From positions 248,001-312,000 of the forward strand of contig NZ_VEHL01000006.1 in NCBI RefSeq assembly GCF_007679965.1: 64,000 nucleotides of DNA, read 5' to 3'. Source of the stretch: Bordetella genomosp. 13. GTDB taxonomy: Bacteria > Pseudomonadota > Gammaproteobacteria > Burkholderiales > Burkholderiaceae_B. Below the pieces are notes generated by a model that was not told the origin of the DNA, did not search any database, and saw nothing but the letters and a program-made list of their open reading frames with translations. Position numbers and translations under genes: made by a program. The first letter of the stretch is position 1. Each line of letters begins with the position of its first letter. Shown here piece after piece: positions 9,391 through 26,542 of the stretch.

Positions 9391-10218
9391 ATGCCCAGCG
9401 ACGCCCTGGCCACGCCCGCCCAAGACTCACCATCTGCCGCGCCCATGAGGGACGCGGTGCCGGGGCAGTCGCTGCGCATCGAGGAGGCCGCGCTGAACGC
9501 CACCGCCGTGCGCCAGCAGATGCTGTACGACGGCTGGCTGGTGCGCTGGGCGCCATCGCGGGCCAAGCGCATGCGCTGCATCAGCGTGCTGGGCCCATCC
9601 ACTGGCGAGCTCGACGAGCGTCTGGCGTACTGCGCCGGCTGGTATGCGCGCCATGGCCTCCCCATGCTGTTTCGCCTGACGTCGTTGTGCCCCGATCCCT
9701 CGCTGGACGCGGCATTGCAGGCGCGCGGCTTCGTCGCGTACGACGCCACGCGGGTGATGGCGGGACCGGTTCCGGCCGGCCTCTTGCCTTTGTCCACGGC
9801 ATTGCGCGTGGAACACGTCGACGCGCAGGCGTTCTGCACAGCCGTCGGCGCCATGCGCGGCGCCAGCGCTGTGGACGTCTCCGAACACGCGGCGCGCGTC
9901 GCGGCACTGGCTGTGGATACCTTGCCGGTGCTGGCCTACGATGCCGACGGAACGTGCATCGCCGGCGCGCTTGCCGTGTTCGACGGCGGCCTGATGGGCA
10001 TCTTCGACGTCATCACGTCGGTCCAGCGACGAGGGCAGGGCGTGGCCACGCGACTGATGCATTACCTGATGGCCTGCGCGGCGCGCCGGGGCGTGCGCCA
10101 GGCCTATCTGCAGGTCGAGTCGCAGAACGTGGCGGCGCGCGCGTTGTATGCGCGGTTGGGCATGTCCGACCGCTACGAATACTGGTATCGATCGTTGCCT
10201 GATGGCGCGGCCGCCTGA
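9391..10218 (+). CDS. GNAT-family N-acetyltransferase between parA and parB
   Basis: 275 residues from the ATG at 9391, five bases after the parA stop; an in-frame ATG at 9445 is an alternative. The C-terminal part shows the GNAT acetyl-CoA loop in RRGQGVATRLMHYLM and a closing ESQNVAARALYARLGM segment typical of the fold (motifs A and B). The first 130 residues are less conserved-looking and may be a degenerate second GNAT half. The substrate is unknown. The position inside the par operon makes co-expression with ParA and ParB likely, but there is no direct evidence of a role in segregation. Confidence 0.9.
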   Translation: MPSDALATPAQDSPSAAPMRDAVPGQSLRIEEAALNATAVRQQMLYDGWLVRWAPSRAKRMRCISVLGPSTGELDERLAYCAGWYARHGLPMLFRLTSLCPDPSLDAALQARGFVAYDATRVMAGPVPAGLLPLSTALRVEHVDAQAFCTAVGAMRGASAVDVSEHAARVAALAVDTLPVLAYDADGTCIAGALAVFDGGLMGIFDVITSVQRRGQGVATRLMHYLMACAARRGVRQAYLQVESQNVAARALYARLGMSDRYEYWYRSLPDGAAA

Positions 10219-10258
10219 GCCCGCCGGGGACCCGTTGAAATAAAAGGAACTGCACTTT

Positions 10259-11173
10259 ATGGCGACCAAAAAACCCAAGGGACTCGGCCGTGGCCTGGAT
10301 GCATTGCTCGGCGCGGATTCGCCGGCCATCGACAACATAGGCAAGGCGCCCGCGCAGCCCGAAGGCCCGCCCACCGTGCTGCCCGTCACGCGCATGCGCG
10401 CGGGCAAGTACCAGCCGCGTACGCGTATGGACGAGGGCGCGCTGGCCGAGCTGGCCGAATCGATCCGCACCCAGGGCATCATGCAGCCCATCCTGGTGCG
10501 CGCGTTGCAGAACGAAGGCGAAGGCGAGTACGAGATCATCGCGGGCGAACGGCGCTTCCGCGCGGCGCAACTGGCCGGCCTGAAGGAGGTGCCCGTGCTG
10601 GTGCGCGAGGTGCCCGACGAGAACGCGGCCGTGATGGCGCTGATCGAGAACATCCAGCGCGAAGACCTTAACCCGCTGGAAGAAGCGCACGGCGTGCGCC
10701 GACTGCTGGACGAGTTCGGCCTGACGCACGAACAGGCCGCGCAGGCCATCGGCCGCTCGCGCTCGGCCACCAGCAACCTGCTGCGCCTGTTGAACCTGGC
10801 TTCGCCGGTGCAAACGATGCTGCTGGCCGGCGACGTGGACATGGGGCACGCCCGCGCGCTGCTGGCCGTGGACGCCGCCACGCAGATCCAGCTGGCCAAC
10901 CAGATCGTGGCCAAGCGGCTGTCGGTGCGCGAGGCCGAGAAGCTGGTGGCCCGCACGCAGAAGGACGCCGAAGCCGCGCCGCGCAAGAAGAGCGCCGGCG
11001 CTTCGCGCGATGTGGCGCGCCTGGAAGAGGCGCTGTCCGACCACCTGGGCACGCGCGTCTCGCTGAAGGTCGGCGCGCGCGAGAAGGGCCAGATCGTGAT
11101 CGACTTCCATGGCTGGGAGCACCTGAATTCGCTGCTCGAGCGCCAGGGCCTGTCCGGAGTGATCGATGCCTGA
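10259..11173 (+). CDS. parB: Chromosome partitioning protein ParB (Spo0J family)
   Basis: 304 residues. The N-terminal GLGRGLDALLG (8-18) resembles the ParA-stimulating peptide. The CTP-binding domain has GERRFRAA at 96-103 and ENIQRED at 130-136. A helix-turn-helix region for parS recognition lies near 155-180, and the C-terminal dimerisation domain follows a basic linker. ParB loads at parS as a CTP-dependent sliding clamp. Its sites are present at 5331, 5844 and 5912 and probably 2716. The ATG at 10259 follows an AAAAGGAA ribosome site. Confidence 0.98.
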   Translation: MATKKPKGLGRGLDALLGADSPAIDNIGKAPAQPEGPPTVLPVTRMRAGKYQPRTRMDEGALAELAESIRTQGIMQPILVRALQNEGEGEYEIIAGERRFRAAQLAGLKEVPVLVREVPDENAAVMALIENIQREDLNPLEEAHGVRRLLDEFGLTHEQAAQAIGRSRSATSNLLRLLNLASPVQTMLLAGDVDMGHARALLAVDAATQIQLANQIVAKRLSVREAEKLVARTQKDAEAAPRKKSAGASRDVARLEEALSDHLGTRVSLKVGAREKGQIVIDFHGWEHLNSLLERQGLSGVIDA

Positions 11174-12152
11174 CGCCGCATTGCCGGTCATCGCGCTGCT
11201 GGCCACTGGCGGCACCATCGCCGGCGCGCAGACCGGGCAGCCGTCCGGGGCGTATCGCGCGGGCTCGCTGCCCGTCGAGCAACTGCTTGCCGCGGTGCCG
11301 GGCCTGGATCGTCTGGCAAACCTGCGGGCCGAGCAGGTGGCCAGCGTGGGCAGTCAGAACATCGGTCTGGACACCTGGACCGTCCTGGGCACGCGCGTCG
11401 CCGCGCTGTGCGCCGACGATGCCGTGGATGGCATCGTCATCACGCACGGCACCGACACGCTGGAAGAGACGGCGTACCTGTTGAGCCTGGTGCTGCCCTG
11501 GTCCAAGCCGGTCGTGCTGGTGGGCGCCATGCGGCCCGCCACCGCATTGGGCGCGGACGGGCCCGCGAATTTGTACAACGCCGTCGCCCTGGCGGCGCAT
11601 CCGCAGGCCGCCGGGCGCGGGCCGCTGGTGCTGATGAACGACGAGATCCACGAGGCCGAGTGGGTGCAGAAGATGTGCGCCAACGGGGTGGACGCCTTCG
11701 CATCGCCTGCCTGCGGCCGCGCGGGAGCCATGCATGCCGGACAGCCGCATTTCGTGCGGCCGGCGGCCCAGGCGCCCGCGTCCGCGCGCTACGCATTGCC
11801 GCAAGGCGAATGGCCGCGCGTGGACATCCTCTACGCCTATGCGGGCGTGGACGGCGCGTTGATCGATTTGGCGGCATCGCGCGCGCGTGGCCTCGTGCTG
11901 GCGGGGGTGGGCGACGGCAATGCGTCGGACGCGGCCCTGCAGGCGTTGCAGCGGGCGGCGCAACAGGGGGTTGCCGTGGTGCGCGCGACCCGCACCGGCT
12001 CAGGCAGGGTTGGCCGCAACGTCGAGGTGGACGACGATGCCGGCGGTTTCATCGCCGCGGGCGCGCTGAATCCGCAGAAGGCGCGCGTGCTCCTGATGCT
12101 GGCGCTGGCGGCGGGCATGGAACCGGCCGCGCTGCAGGCGATTTTCAGCTAA
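11166..12152 (+). CDS. Asparaginase (L-asparagine amidohydrolase family)
   Basis: 328 residues. The two catalytic threonine blocks are present: TGGTIAG at 14-20 and HGTDT at 94-98, with DGPANLYNA further on. These define the AnsA/AnsB asparaginase-glutaminase family, which hydrolyses Asn to Asp and ammonia. No signal peptide is visible, so a cytoplasmic location is likely. The start overlaps the end of parB by 8 bp, an unusual coupling of a metabolic gene to the par operon. An alternative role as glutaminase-asparaginase cannot be excluded. Confidence 0.92.
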   Translation: MPDAALPVIALLATGGTIAGAQTGQPSGAYRAGSLPVEQLLAAVPGLDRLANLRAEQVASVGSQNIGLDTWTVLGTRVAALCADDAVDGIVITHGTDTLEETAYLLSLVLPWSKPVVLVGAMRPATALGADGPANLYNAVALAAHPQAAGRGPLVLMNDEIHEAEWVQKMCANGVDAFASPACGRAGAMHAGQPHFVRPAAQAPASARYALPQGEWPRVDILYAYAGVDGALIDLAASRARGLVLAGVGDGNASDAALQALQRAAQQGVAVVRATRTGSGRVGRNVEVDDDAGGFIAAGALNPQKARVLLMLALAAGMEPAALQAIFS

Positions 12153-12197
12153 GACAGAAATTTTTTGCTTCAAGAGGCGGAAAACCCCTGACTTGGT

Positions 12198-12226
12198 TTG
12201 ACACGCCTTTTTGAAGTGTGCATAAT
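12198..12226 (+). promoter_or_regulatory. Strong sigma70 promoter of the tRNA-tuf operon
   Basis: A perfect -35 TTGACA (12198-12203), exactly 17 bp spacing and a -10 CATAAT (12221-12226, 5 of 6). It lies 15 bp before the tRNA-Tyr gene. Confidence 0.85.
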
Positions 12227-12241
12227 CTCAAGTTCTCCGCT

Positions 12242-12328
12242 GGAGGGGTGCCCGAGTGGTTAAAGGGGGCAGACTGTAAATCTGTTGGCCTTGCGCCTAC
12301 GTTGGTTCGAATCCAACCTCCTCCACCA
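12242..12328 (+). tRNA. tRNA-Tyr: tRNA-Tyr (anticodon GTA)
   Basis: 87 nt with a long class II variable arm. The acceptor GGAGGGG pairs with CTCCTCC, followed by discriminator A and an encoded CCA. The anticodon loop reads CTGTAAA. It is the first gene of a tyr-gly-thr-tuf unit like that of E. coli tufB. Confidence 0.97.
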
Positions 12329-12401
12329 GAGTCTCTTGTAGTTGGCTGCGGTGTCCGTTTGAAGGCAGGTTAGGTTGGCCGCCTCGAACAGATTCCAAGG
12401 T

Positions 12402-12433
12402 AAACAGGCCCAGGTGCAGTCTGCCTGGTTTTT
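12402..12433 (+). terminator. Terminator-like hairpin between tRNA-Tyr and tRNA-Gly
   Basis: AAACAGGC at 12402-12409 pairs, with one bulge, with GCCTGGTTT at 12423-12431; a shorter alternative pairs CCAGG (12410-12414) with CCTGG (12424-12428). Five T residues occur at 12429-12433. It may partly terminate or mark 3' processing before the downstream tRNAs and tuf. Confidence 0.6.
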
Positions 12434-12504
12434 GTTTGCCGTTGTGTTTATCACCGCGGACGGCGACAGGACATTGGTTAAAAGCAGGGTGAACGGGTAA
12501 CGCC

Positions 12505-12578
12505 GCGGGTGTAGCTCAATGGTAGAGCAGAAGCCTTCCAAGCTTACGACGAGGGTTCGATTCCCTTCACCCGCTCCA
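12505..12578 (+). tRNA. tRNA-Gly: tRNA-Gly (anticodon TCC)
   Basis: 74 nt. The acceptor GCGGGTG pairs with CACCCGC; discriminator T and CCA are encoded. The anticodon loop is CTTCCAA, giving TCC. D-loop AGCTCAATGGTAGAGC and T-loop GGTTCGATTCC are canonical. Confidence 0.97.
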
Positions 12579-12588
12579 GGTTTTACAT

Positions 12589-12663
<75 letters not shown>

Positions 12664-12724
12664 CAAATTCTCGCTAGTCCTTCTCTTCAAGTCAGAAGCT
12701 TCAATCCCAGGTCAGGAGTCAGCC

Positions 12725-13915
<1,191 letters not shown>

Positions 13916-13945
13916 GACCGGCTGACGACGAATCCGTCGTTGCCC

Positions 13946-13983
13946 ACATGGATAGGGTGGCCTTTCGGTCCCTCTATCCATGT
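13946..13983 (+). terminator. Hairpin terminator after tuf copy 1
   Basis: ACATGGATAG (13946-13955) pairs with CTATCCATGT (13974-13983), with extra GGG/CCC pairing inside. Only a short T run follows. It separates the tuf unit from the tRNA-Trp-secE unit. Confidence 0.65.
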
Positions 13984-14140
13984 TTGCTGTAAAAGTAGTA
14001 TCATGTATGGTTCCGTGACCTGTCAGGCAGCGGCAAGTGCCAAAAACGGCAACTGCTCCAGCCGCGCAGCGCGGTCGGTAGATCGATGGTCCGCAATCGA
14101 GGCCGATTGCAGTAAATCAGGAACCATGCAAGCAAGTTCT

Positions 14141-14216
14141 AGGGGTATAGCTCAATTGGCAGAGCGTCGGTCTCCAAAACCGAAGGTTGTAGGTTCGATT
14201 CCTACTGCCCCTGCCA
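14141..14216 (+). tRNA. tRNA-Trp: tRNA-Trp (anticodon CCA)
   Basis: 76 nt. The acceptor AGGGGTA pairs with TGCCCCT, discriminator G, encoded CCA. The anticodon loop is CTCCAAA, giving CCA. It precedes secE by 71 bp, a linkage known from other proteobacteria. Confidence 0.97.
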
Positions 14217-14287
14217 CCGATCGGCACCCTCCAGCCAACACGCCGGAGTATGGCGCGAACGCCTGAGAATCGGGTTCGCGTAGCAAA

Positions 14288-14671
14288 ATGTCTACCAATA
14301 CCAACGTAGAAACCGTAACCAGCACTGCCGACCGGGTCAAACTCGGCTTGGCCGTCCTCGTCATCATTGCCGGCATCGTCGGGTTCTCCGTGCTCAGCGC
14401 GCAGCCCCTGGCCGCGCGCGTTGGCGTGTTCATTGGCAGCCTGGTCATCGCCGCAGTCATCGCCTGGTTCAGCGAGCCTGGCCGCCGCACCATCAGCTTC
14501 GGCCAAGAGTCGTACAACGAAGTGAAGCGGGTGTCCTGGCCGACGCGCAAGGAAACCATGCAGATGACGGGCATCGTGTTCGCCTTCGTCGCCGTCATGG
14601 GACTCTTCATGTGGCTGCTGGACAAGGGCATCGAATGGATCCTGTACGGTCTCTTGCTGGGTTGGAAATAA
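14288..14671 (+). CDS. secE: Preprotein translocase subunit SecE
   Basis: 127 residues, the three-helix form seen in E. coli. Hydrophobic segments lie near 18-37, 42-60 and 95-118; the conserved cytoplasmic helix contains [16 protein letters not shown]. SecE clamps SecY in the inner-membrane SecYEG channel. It is followed after 13 bp by nusG, the conserved secE-nusG pair. Confidence 0.97.
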   Translation: MSTNTNVETVTSTADRVKLGLAVLVIIAGIVGFSVLSAQPLAARVGVFIGSLVIAAVIAWFSEPGRRTISFGQESYNEVKRVSWPTRKETMQMTGIVFAFVAVMGLFMWLLDKGIEWILYGLLLGWK

Positions 14672-14684
14672 CAAGGACGACGCG

Positions 14685-15218
14685 ATGAGCAAACGTTGGT
14701 ATGTCGTCCATGTCTATTCCGGCATGGAAAAAAGCGTTCAGAAGGCCTTGAACGAACGCATCGAGCGCGCTGCCCTGCAGACCTCGTTCGGCCGCATCCT
14801 GGTGCCTTCGGAAGAAGTCGTCGAGATGAAGGGTGGCCAGAAGTCCATCAGCGAGCGTCGTATTTTCCCGGGCTACGTCCTGGTCGAGATGGACCTCACC
14901 GACGAGACCTGGCACCTGGTCAAGAACACCAACCGCGTCACCGGCTTCCTGGGTGGCTCGGGCAACCGTCCCACGCCGATTTCCGAACGCGAAGTCGAGA
15001 AGATCCTCTCCCAGATGGAAGAGGGCGTCGAGAAACCCCGCCCCAAGGTGCTGTTCGAAGTGGGCGAGATGGTTCGCGTGAAGGAAGGTCCTTTCGCAGA
15101 CTTCAACGGCAACGTCGAGGAAGTCAACTACGAAAAGAGCAAGGTGCGTGTGTCCGTGACCATCTTCGGTCGCGCCACCCCTGTCGAGCTCGACTTCAGC
15201 CAGGTCGAAAAGACCTGA
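14685..15218 (+). CDS. nusG: Transcription termination/antitermination factor NusG
   Basis: 177 residues. The NGN domain opens with [14 protein letters not shown] and includes FPGYVLVEM. The C-terminal KOW motif ([17 protein letters not shown]) binds Rho or S10 (NusE). NusG suppresses pausing, couples RNA polymerase to the ribosome and supports Rho termination. A hairpin terminator begins inside its last codons (15198-15229). Confidence 0.98.
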   Translation: MSKRWYVVHVYSGMEKSVQKALNERIERAALQTSFGRILVPSEEVVEMKGGQKSISERRIFPGYVLVEMDLTDETWHLVKNTNRVTGFLGGSGNRPTPISEREVEKILSQMEEGVEKPRPKVLFEVGEMVRVKEGPFADFNGNVEEVNYEKSKVRVSVTIFGRATPVELDFSQVEKT

Positions 15219-15229
15219 CCTGGCTTTTT
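15198..15229 (+). terminator. Intrinsic terminator overlapping the nusG stop
   Basis: AGCCAGGT (15198-15205) pairs with ACCTGGCT (15218-15225), and the T run spans 15225-15229. The left arm lies within the last nusG codons and the stop codon is in the loop, so a terminating ribosome would cover part of the stem. Confidence 0.75.
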
Positions 15230-15289
15230 CATTAACCCCGGGGAGCCTGGCGCGCACCGCCCGGCGTTCGTACCCGTAAGGAGCAAAGC

Positions 15290-15721
15290 ATGGCGAAGAA
15301 GATCGTCGGCTTTATCAAGCTGCAAGTCCCGGCTGGTAAGGCAAACCCGTCCCCCCCGATTGGCCCGGCTCTGGGTCAGCGCGGCCTGAACATCATGGAA
15401 TTCTGCAAGGCGTTCAACGCCAAGACGCAGGGCCTGGAGCCCGGTCTGCCGATTCCGGTGGTGATCACCGCTTTCGCCGACAAGAGCTTCACCTTCATCA
15501 TGAAGACCCCGCCCGCGACGGTCCTCATCAAGAAGGCCGCCGGCGTGCAGAAGGGTTCGCCCAAGCCGCATACCGACAAGGTCGGCACGCTGACGCGCGC
15601 CCAGGCTGAAGAAATCGCCAAGACCAAGCAACCCGATCTGACCGCGGCCGACCTGGACGCCGCCGTCCGCACGATCGCTGGCAGCGCCCGCAGCATGGGC
15701 ATCACCGTCGAGGGCATCTGA
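15290..15721 (+). CDS. rplK: 50S ribosomal protein L11
   Basis: 143 residues beginning [15 protein letters not shown], with the conserved [14 protein letters not shown] loop of the N-terminal domain. L11 binds the GTPase centre of 23S rRNA and is needed for RelA activation. It has a strong ribosome site (AAGGAG) and is spaced 2 bp from rplA. Confidence 0.98.
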   Translation: MAKKIVGFIKLQVPAGKANPSPPIGPALGQRGLNIMEFCKAFNAKTQGLEPGLPIPVVITAFADKSFTFIMKTPPATVLIKKAAGVQKGSPKPHTDKVGTLTRAQAEEIAKTKQPDLTAADLDAAVRTIAGSARSMGITVEGI

Positions 15722-15723
15722 TC

Positions 15724-16431
15724 ATGGCAAAACTGTCCAAGCGCGCCGCCGCAATCGCTCAGAAGATCGATCGCGTCAAGCTGTATCCCGTCTCCGAAGC
15801 CCTGACCCTGGTCAAGGAAACCGCCACCGCCAAGTTCGATGAGTCCATCGACGTGGCCGTGCAGCTGGGCATCGACCCCAAGAAGTCCGACCAACTGGTC
15901 CGTGGCTCCGTGGTGCTGCCCGCCGGTACCGGTAAATCCGTCCGCGTGGCCGTGTTCGCCCAGGGCGACAAGGCCGAGCAGGCTCGTGCCGCCGGCGCCG
16001 ACATCGTCGGCCTGGAAGACCTGGCTGAACGCATCAAGGGCGGCCAGATCGACTTCGACGTGGTCGTGGCCTCGCCCGACACCATGCGCGTGGTCGGTAC
16101 CCTGGGCCAGGTGCTGGGTCCCCGTGGCCTGATGCCGAACCCCAAGGTCGGCACCGTGACGCCCGACGTCGCCACCGCGGTGAAGAACGCCAAGGCGGGT
16201 CAGGTGCAATACCGTACCGACAAGGCCGGCATCATTCACGCCACCATCGGCCGCGCCTCGTTCGGCGTGGAACAGCTGCAGACCAACCTGGCCGCTCTGG
16301 TCGACGCCCTGCAAAAGGCGCGTCCCGCTGCTGCCAAGGGTATCTACCTGCGCAAGCTGGCCGTCTCGTCCACGATGGGCGGCGGTGCGCGTGTGGAAAT
16401 CGCTTCGCTGACCGCTGCGACGGCTGCCTAA
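15724..16431 (+). CDS. rplA: 50S ribosomal protein L1
   Basis: 235 residues, with [10 protein letters not shown] and the two-domain L1 pattern. L1 forms the mobile stalk near the E site and is the translational repressor of rplKA in well-studied bacteria. It is followed by a 260-nt leader before rplJ. Confidence 0.98.
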   Translation: MAKLSKRAAAIAQKIDRVKLYPVSEALTLVKETATAKFDESIDVAVQLGIDPKKSDQLVRGSVVLPAGTGKSVRVAVFAQGDKAEQARAAGADIVGLEDLAERIKGGQIDFDVVVASPDTMRVVGTLGQVLGPRGLMPNPKVGTVTPDVATAVKNAKAGQVQYRTDKAGIIHATIGRASFGVEQLQTNLAALVDALQKARPAAAKGIYLRKLAVSSTMGGGARVEIASLTAATAA

Positions 16432-16691
16432 GCCTCGCATCGACAGCACGTACTGTACTTTGGGCCGTGTCCGGGGGGGAACCTCCGGATGCAGCTGTCA
16501 AAGACCGCTGGAGCACCTCGCCCGGGCAGCATCAGGGCAAGGCGCTTAATCCCGAAGCTCGTCATGTTCGGATCCAGCGTAGACGGCGTCCCCAGGAAGA
16601 ATTCTTTACCCGAAGAACTCGACCAGGCGCCGCATTCGGTTGACGTGCAAGGCTCTTCGCCCCAAGCGTCTTTTGATGGAGTGTTCAAACC
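16432..16691 (+). ncRNA. Probable L10 (rplJ) leader region
   Basis: A 260-nt non-coding stretch between rplA and rplJ with several short inverted segments, such as GGAACCTCCGG around 16480. In many bacteria this interval holds the structured mRNA leader bound by the L10(L12)4 complex to control rplJL translation. I assign it by position, without a computed fold. Confidence 0.5.
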
Positions 16692-17216
16692 GTGAGTCTC
16701 AATCGCCAAGAGAAAGCGGTCGTGATCGAGGAAGTGGCAGCGCAAGTCGCCACCGCCCAATCGATCATCATCGCTGAGTACCGTGGTCTGGACGTCGCCT
16801 CTGTCACCGTACTGCGCAAAACTGCGCGTGAATCGGGCGTTTACCTGCGTGTTCTGAAGAACTCGCTGGCCCGTCGTGCTGTTGCCGGCACGGCTTTCGA
16901 GCCGCTGTCCGAGCAACTTACCGGTCCGCTGATCTATGGCATCAGCGCTGACCCGGTCGCGGCAGCCAAGGTGATCGCTGGCTTCGCAAAGAGCAACGAC
17001 AAGCTGGTCATCAAGGGCGGTTCGCTGCCCAACAGCCTGTTGAACGCTGAAGGTGTGAAGGCCCTGGCCACCATGCCGTCGCGTGAAGAGCTGCTCTCGA
17101 AGCTGCTGGGCACCATGCAAGCCCCGATCGCGCAATTCGTGCGTACGCTCAACGAAGTTCCGACCAAGTTCGCCCGCGGCCTCGCTGCCGTGCGCGACCA
17201 GAAGGCCGCCGCTTAA
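16692..17216 (+). CDS. rplJ: 50S ribosomal protein L10
   Basis: 174 residues from a GTG start at 16692, giving [14 protein letters not shown] after fMet, the conserved L10 opening. L10 anchors L7/L12 dimers to the stalk and represses its own mRNA. No strong Shine-Dalgarno is visible (GATGGAG lies 10 bp upstream). It is 78 bp upstream of rplL. Confidence 0.97.
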   Translation: MSLNRQEKAVVIEEVAAQVATAQSIIIAEYRGLDVASVTVLRKTARESGVYLRVLKNSLARRAVAGTAFEPLSEQLTGPLIYGISADPVAAAKVIAGFAKSNDKLVIKGGSLPNSLLNAEGVKALATMPSREELLSKLLGTMQAPIAQFVRTLNEVPTKFARGLAAVRDQKAAA

Positions 17217-17294
17217 GGCACCTGGTCCGGACCTCGCTGAACGACCAAGCGACAACCAAACCTGGCATTACCCAATTTTGGAGTTCTAAAGAAA

Positions 17295-17675
17295 ATGGCA
17301 CTTAACAAAGCTGAAATCCTTGACGCCATCGCTGGCATGACCGTGCTCGAACTGTCCGAGCTGATCAAGGAAATGGAAGAGAAGTTCGGCGTGTCGGCTG
17401 CTGCCGCCGCCGTGGCCGTGGCCGCTCCCGCCGCTGGCGGCGCTGCCGCTCCTGCTGAAGAGCAGACCGAGTTCAACGTCGTCCTGCTGGAAGCCGGCGC
17501 GAACAAGGTCAGCGTCATCAAGGCCGTTCGCGAACTGACGGGCCTGGGCCTGAAGGAAGCGAAGGATCTGGTTGACGGCGCTCCGAAGCCCGTCAAGGAA
17601 GCCGTGGCCAAGGCTGACGCCGAAGCCGCCAAGAAGAAGCTGGAAGAAGCTGGCGCCAAGGTCGAAGTCAAGTAA
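17295..17675 (+). CDS. rplL: 50S ribosomal protein L7/L12
   Basis: 126 residues: an N-terminal dimerisation helix region ([15 protein letters not shown]), an Ala/Pro hinge at about 35-56, and the factor-binding C-terminal domain with [20 protein letters not shown]. Multiple copies recruit translation GTPases. It is followed by a strong hairpin before rpoB. Confidence 0.98.
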   Translation: MALNKAEILDAIAGMTVLELSELIKEMEEKFGVSAAAAAVAVAAPAAGGAAAPAEEQTEFNVVLLEAGANKVSVIKAVRELTGLGLKEAKDLVDGAPKPVKEAVAKADAEAAKKKLEEAGAKVEVK

Positions 17676-17690
17676 GACCTTGCCGTACGT

Positions 17691-17727
17691 GCCCGGGGAC
17701 AGCGAAGTTTGCAGTCCCCGGGCTTTT
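17691..17727 (+). terminator. Intrinsic terminator/attenuator between rplL and rpoB
   Basis: A 10-bp perfect stem, GCCCGGGGAC (17691-17700) with GTCCCCGGGC (17714-17723), and TTTT at 17724-17727. In other bacteria a partial terminator here makes RNA polymerase subunits less abundant than L7/L12; the same role is likely. Confidence 0.8.
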
Positions 17728-17836
17728 GCGTTTCCAGGAAGCCCCTGCTGAGGGGATGGATTTCAGAAGGGCTTCCTGGAGTCGTATCACCCCGGGCCGT
17801 GGTTGACGGCCCATGCAACCTCGAGTCGGAGTGCTC

Positions 17837-26190
<8,354 letters not shown>

Positions 26191-26214
26191 GCCTTCGGAC
26201 GTTATTGCCGCCTC

Positions 26215-26276
26215 GTCCGGCCCCTGCGGGCCGGACGTCCCGAAAGGGCTGCCGATGCAAGTCGGCAGCCCTTTTT
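26215..26276 (+). terminator. Tandem terminator after rpoC
   Basis: First hairpin: GTCCGGCCC (26215-26223) with GGGCCGGAC (26228-26236). Second: a 13-bp stem, AAAGGGCTGCCGA (26243-26255) with TCGGCAGCCCTTT (26262-26274), followed by more T. This closes the rpoBC unit. Confidence 0.9.
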
Positions 26277-26542
26277 GTTTATGCGCCGGATGCCGGTGCG
26301 TTTGCGAATACCGCCACTGGCGTAGCCCTTTTGCACGCTTCGCGGCCGCCGCGGCCGAACTCGTGTCGAATGCTTCCAAGCGTTGATGTTTGCTTACCAG
26401 CGCGGCGGCCCGCTTGGTATATTCTTGCCCCTTCGAAGCGCATCCCGACGGCCGGATGTCCGGATGGTTTATCCGTAATGCATGCCCGCGGCGTACCGTC
26501 TGAAGCGGCCGGCGCGGCCCCTGTTGCCAGATATTCACGCTC
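26277..26542 (+). promoter_or_regulatory. Intergenic region with an extended -10 promoter candidate
   Basis: This 266-bp gap follows the rpoC terminator. It holds TGGTATATT at 26415-26423, an extended -10 (TGn plus TATATT), without a good -35. It could drive the pseudokinase gene. No other feature is seen. Confidence 0.4.

Noticed and set aside
17813..17836. Upstream start for rpoB adding eight residues
   Set aside because: The conserved beta-subunit N-terminus is [15 protein letters not shown], with a ribosome site placed for the ATG at 17837.
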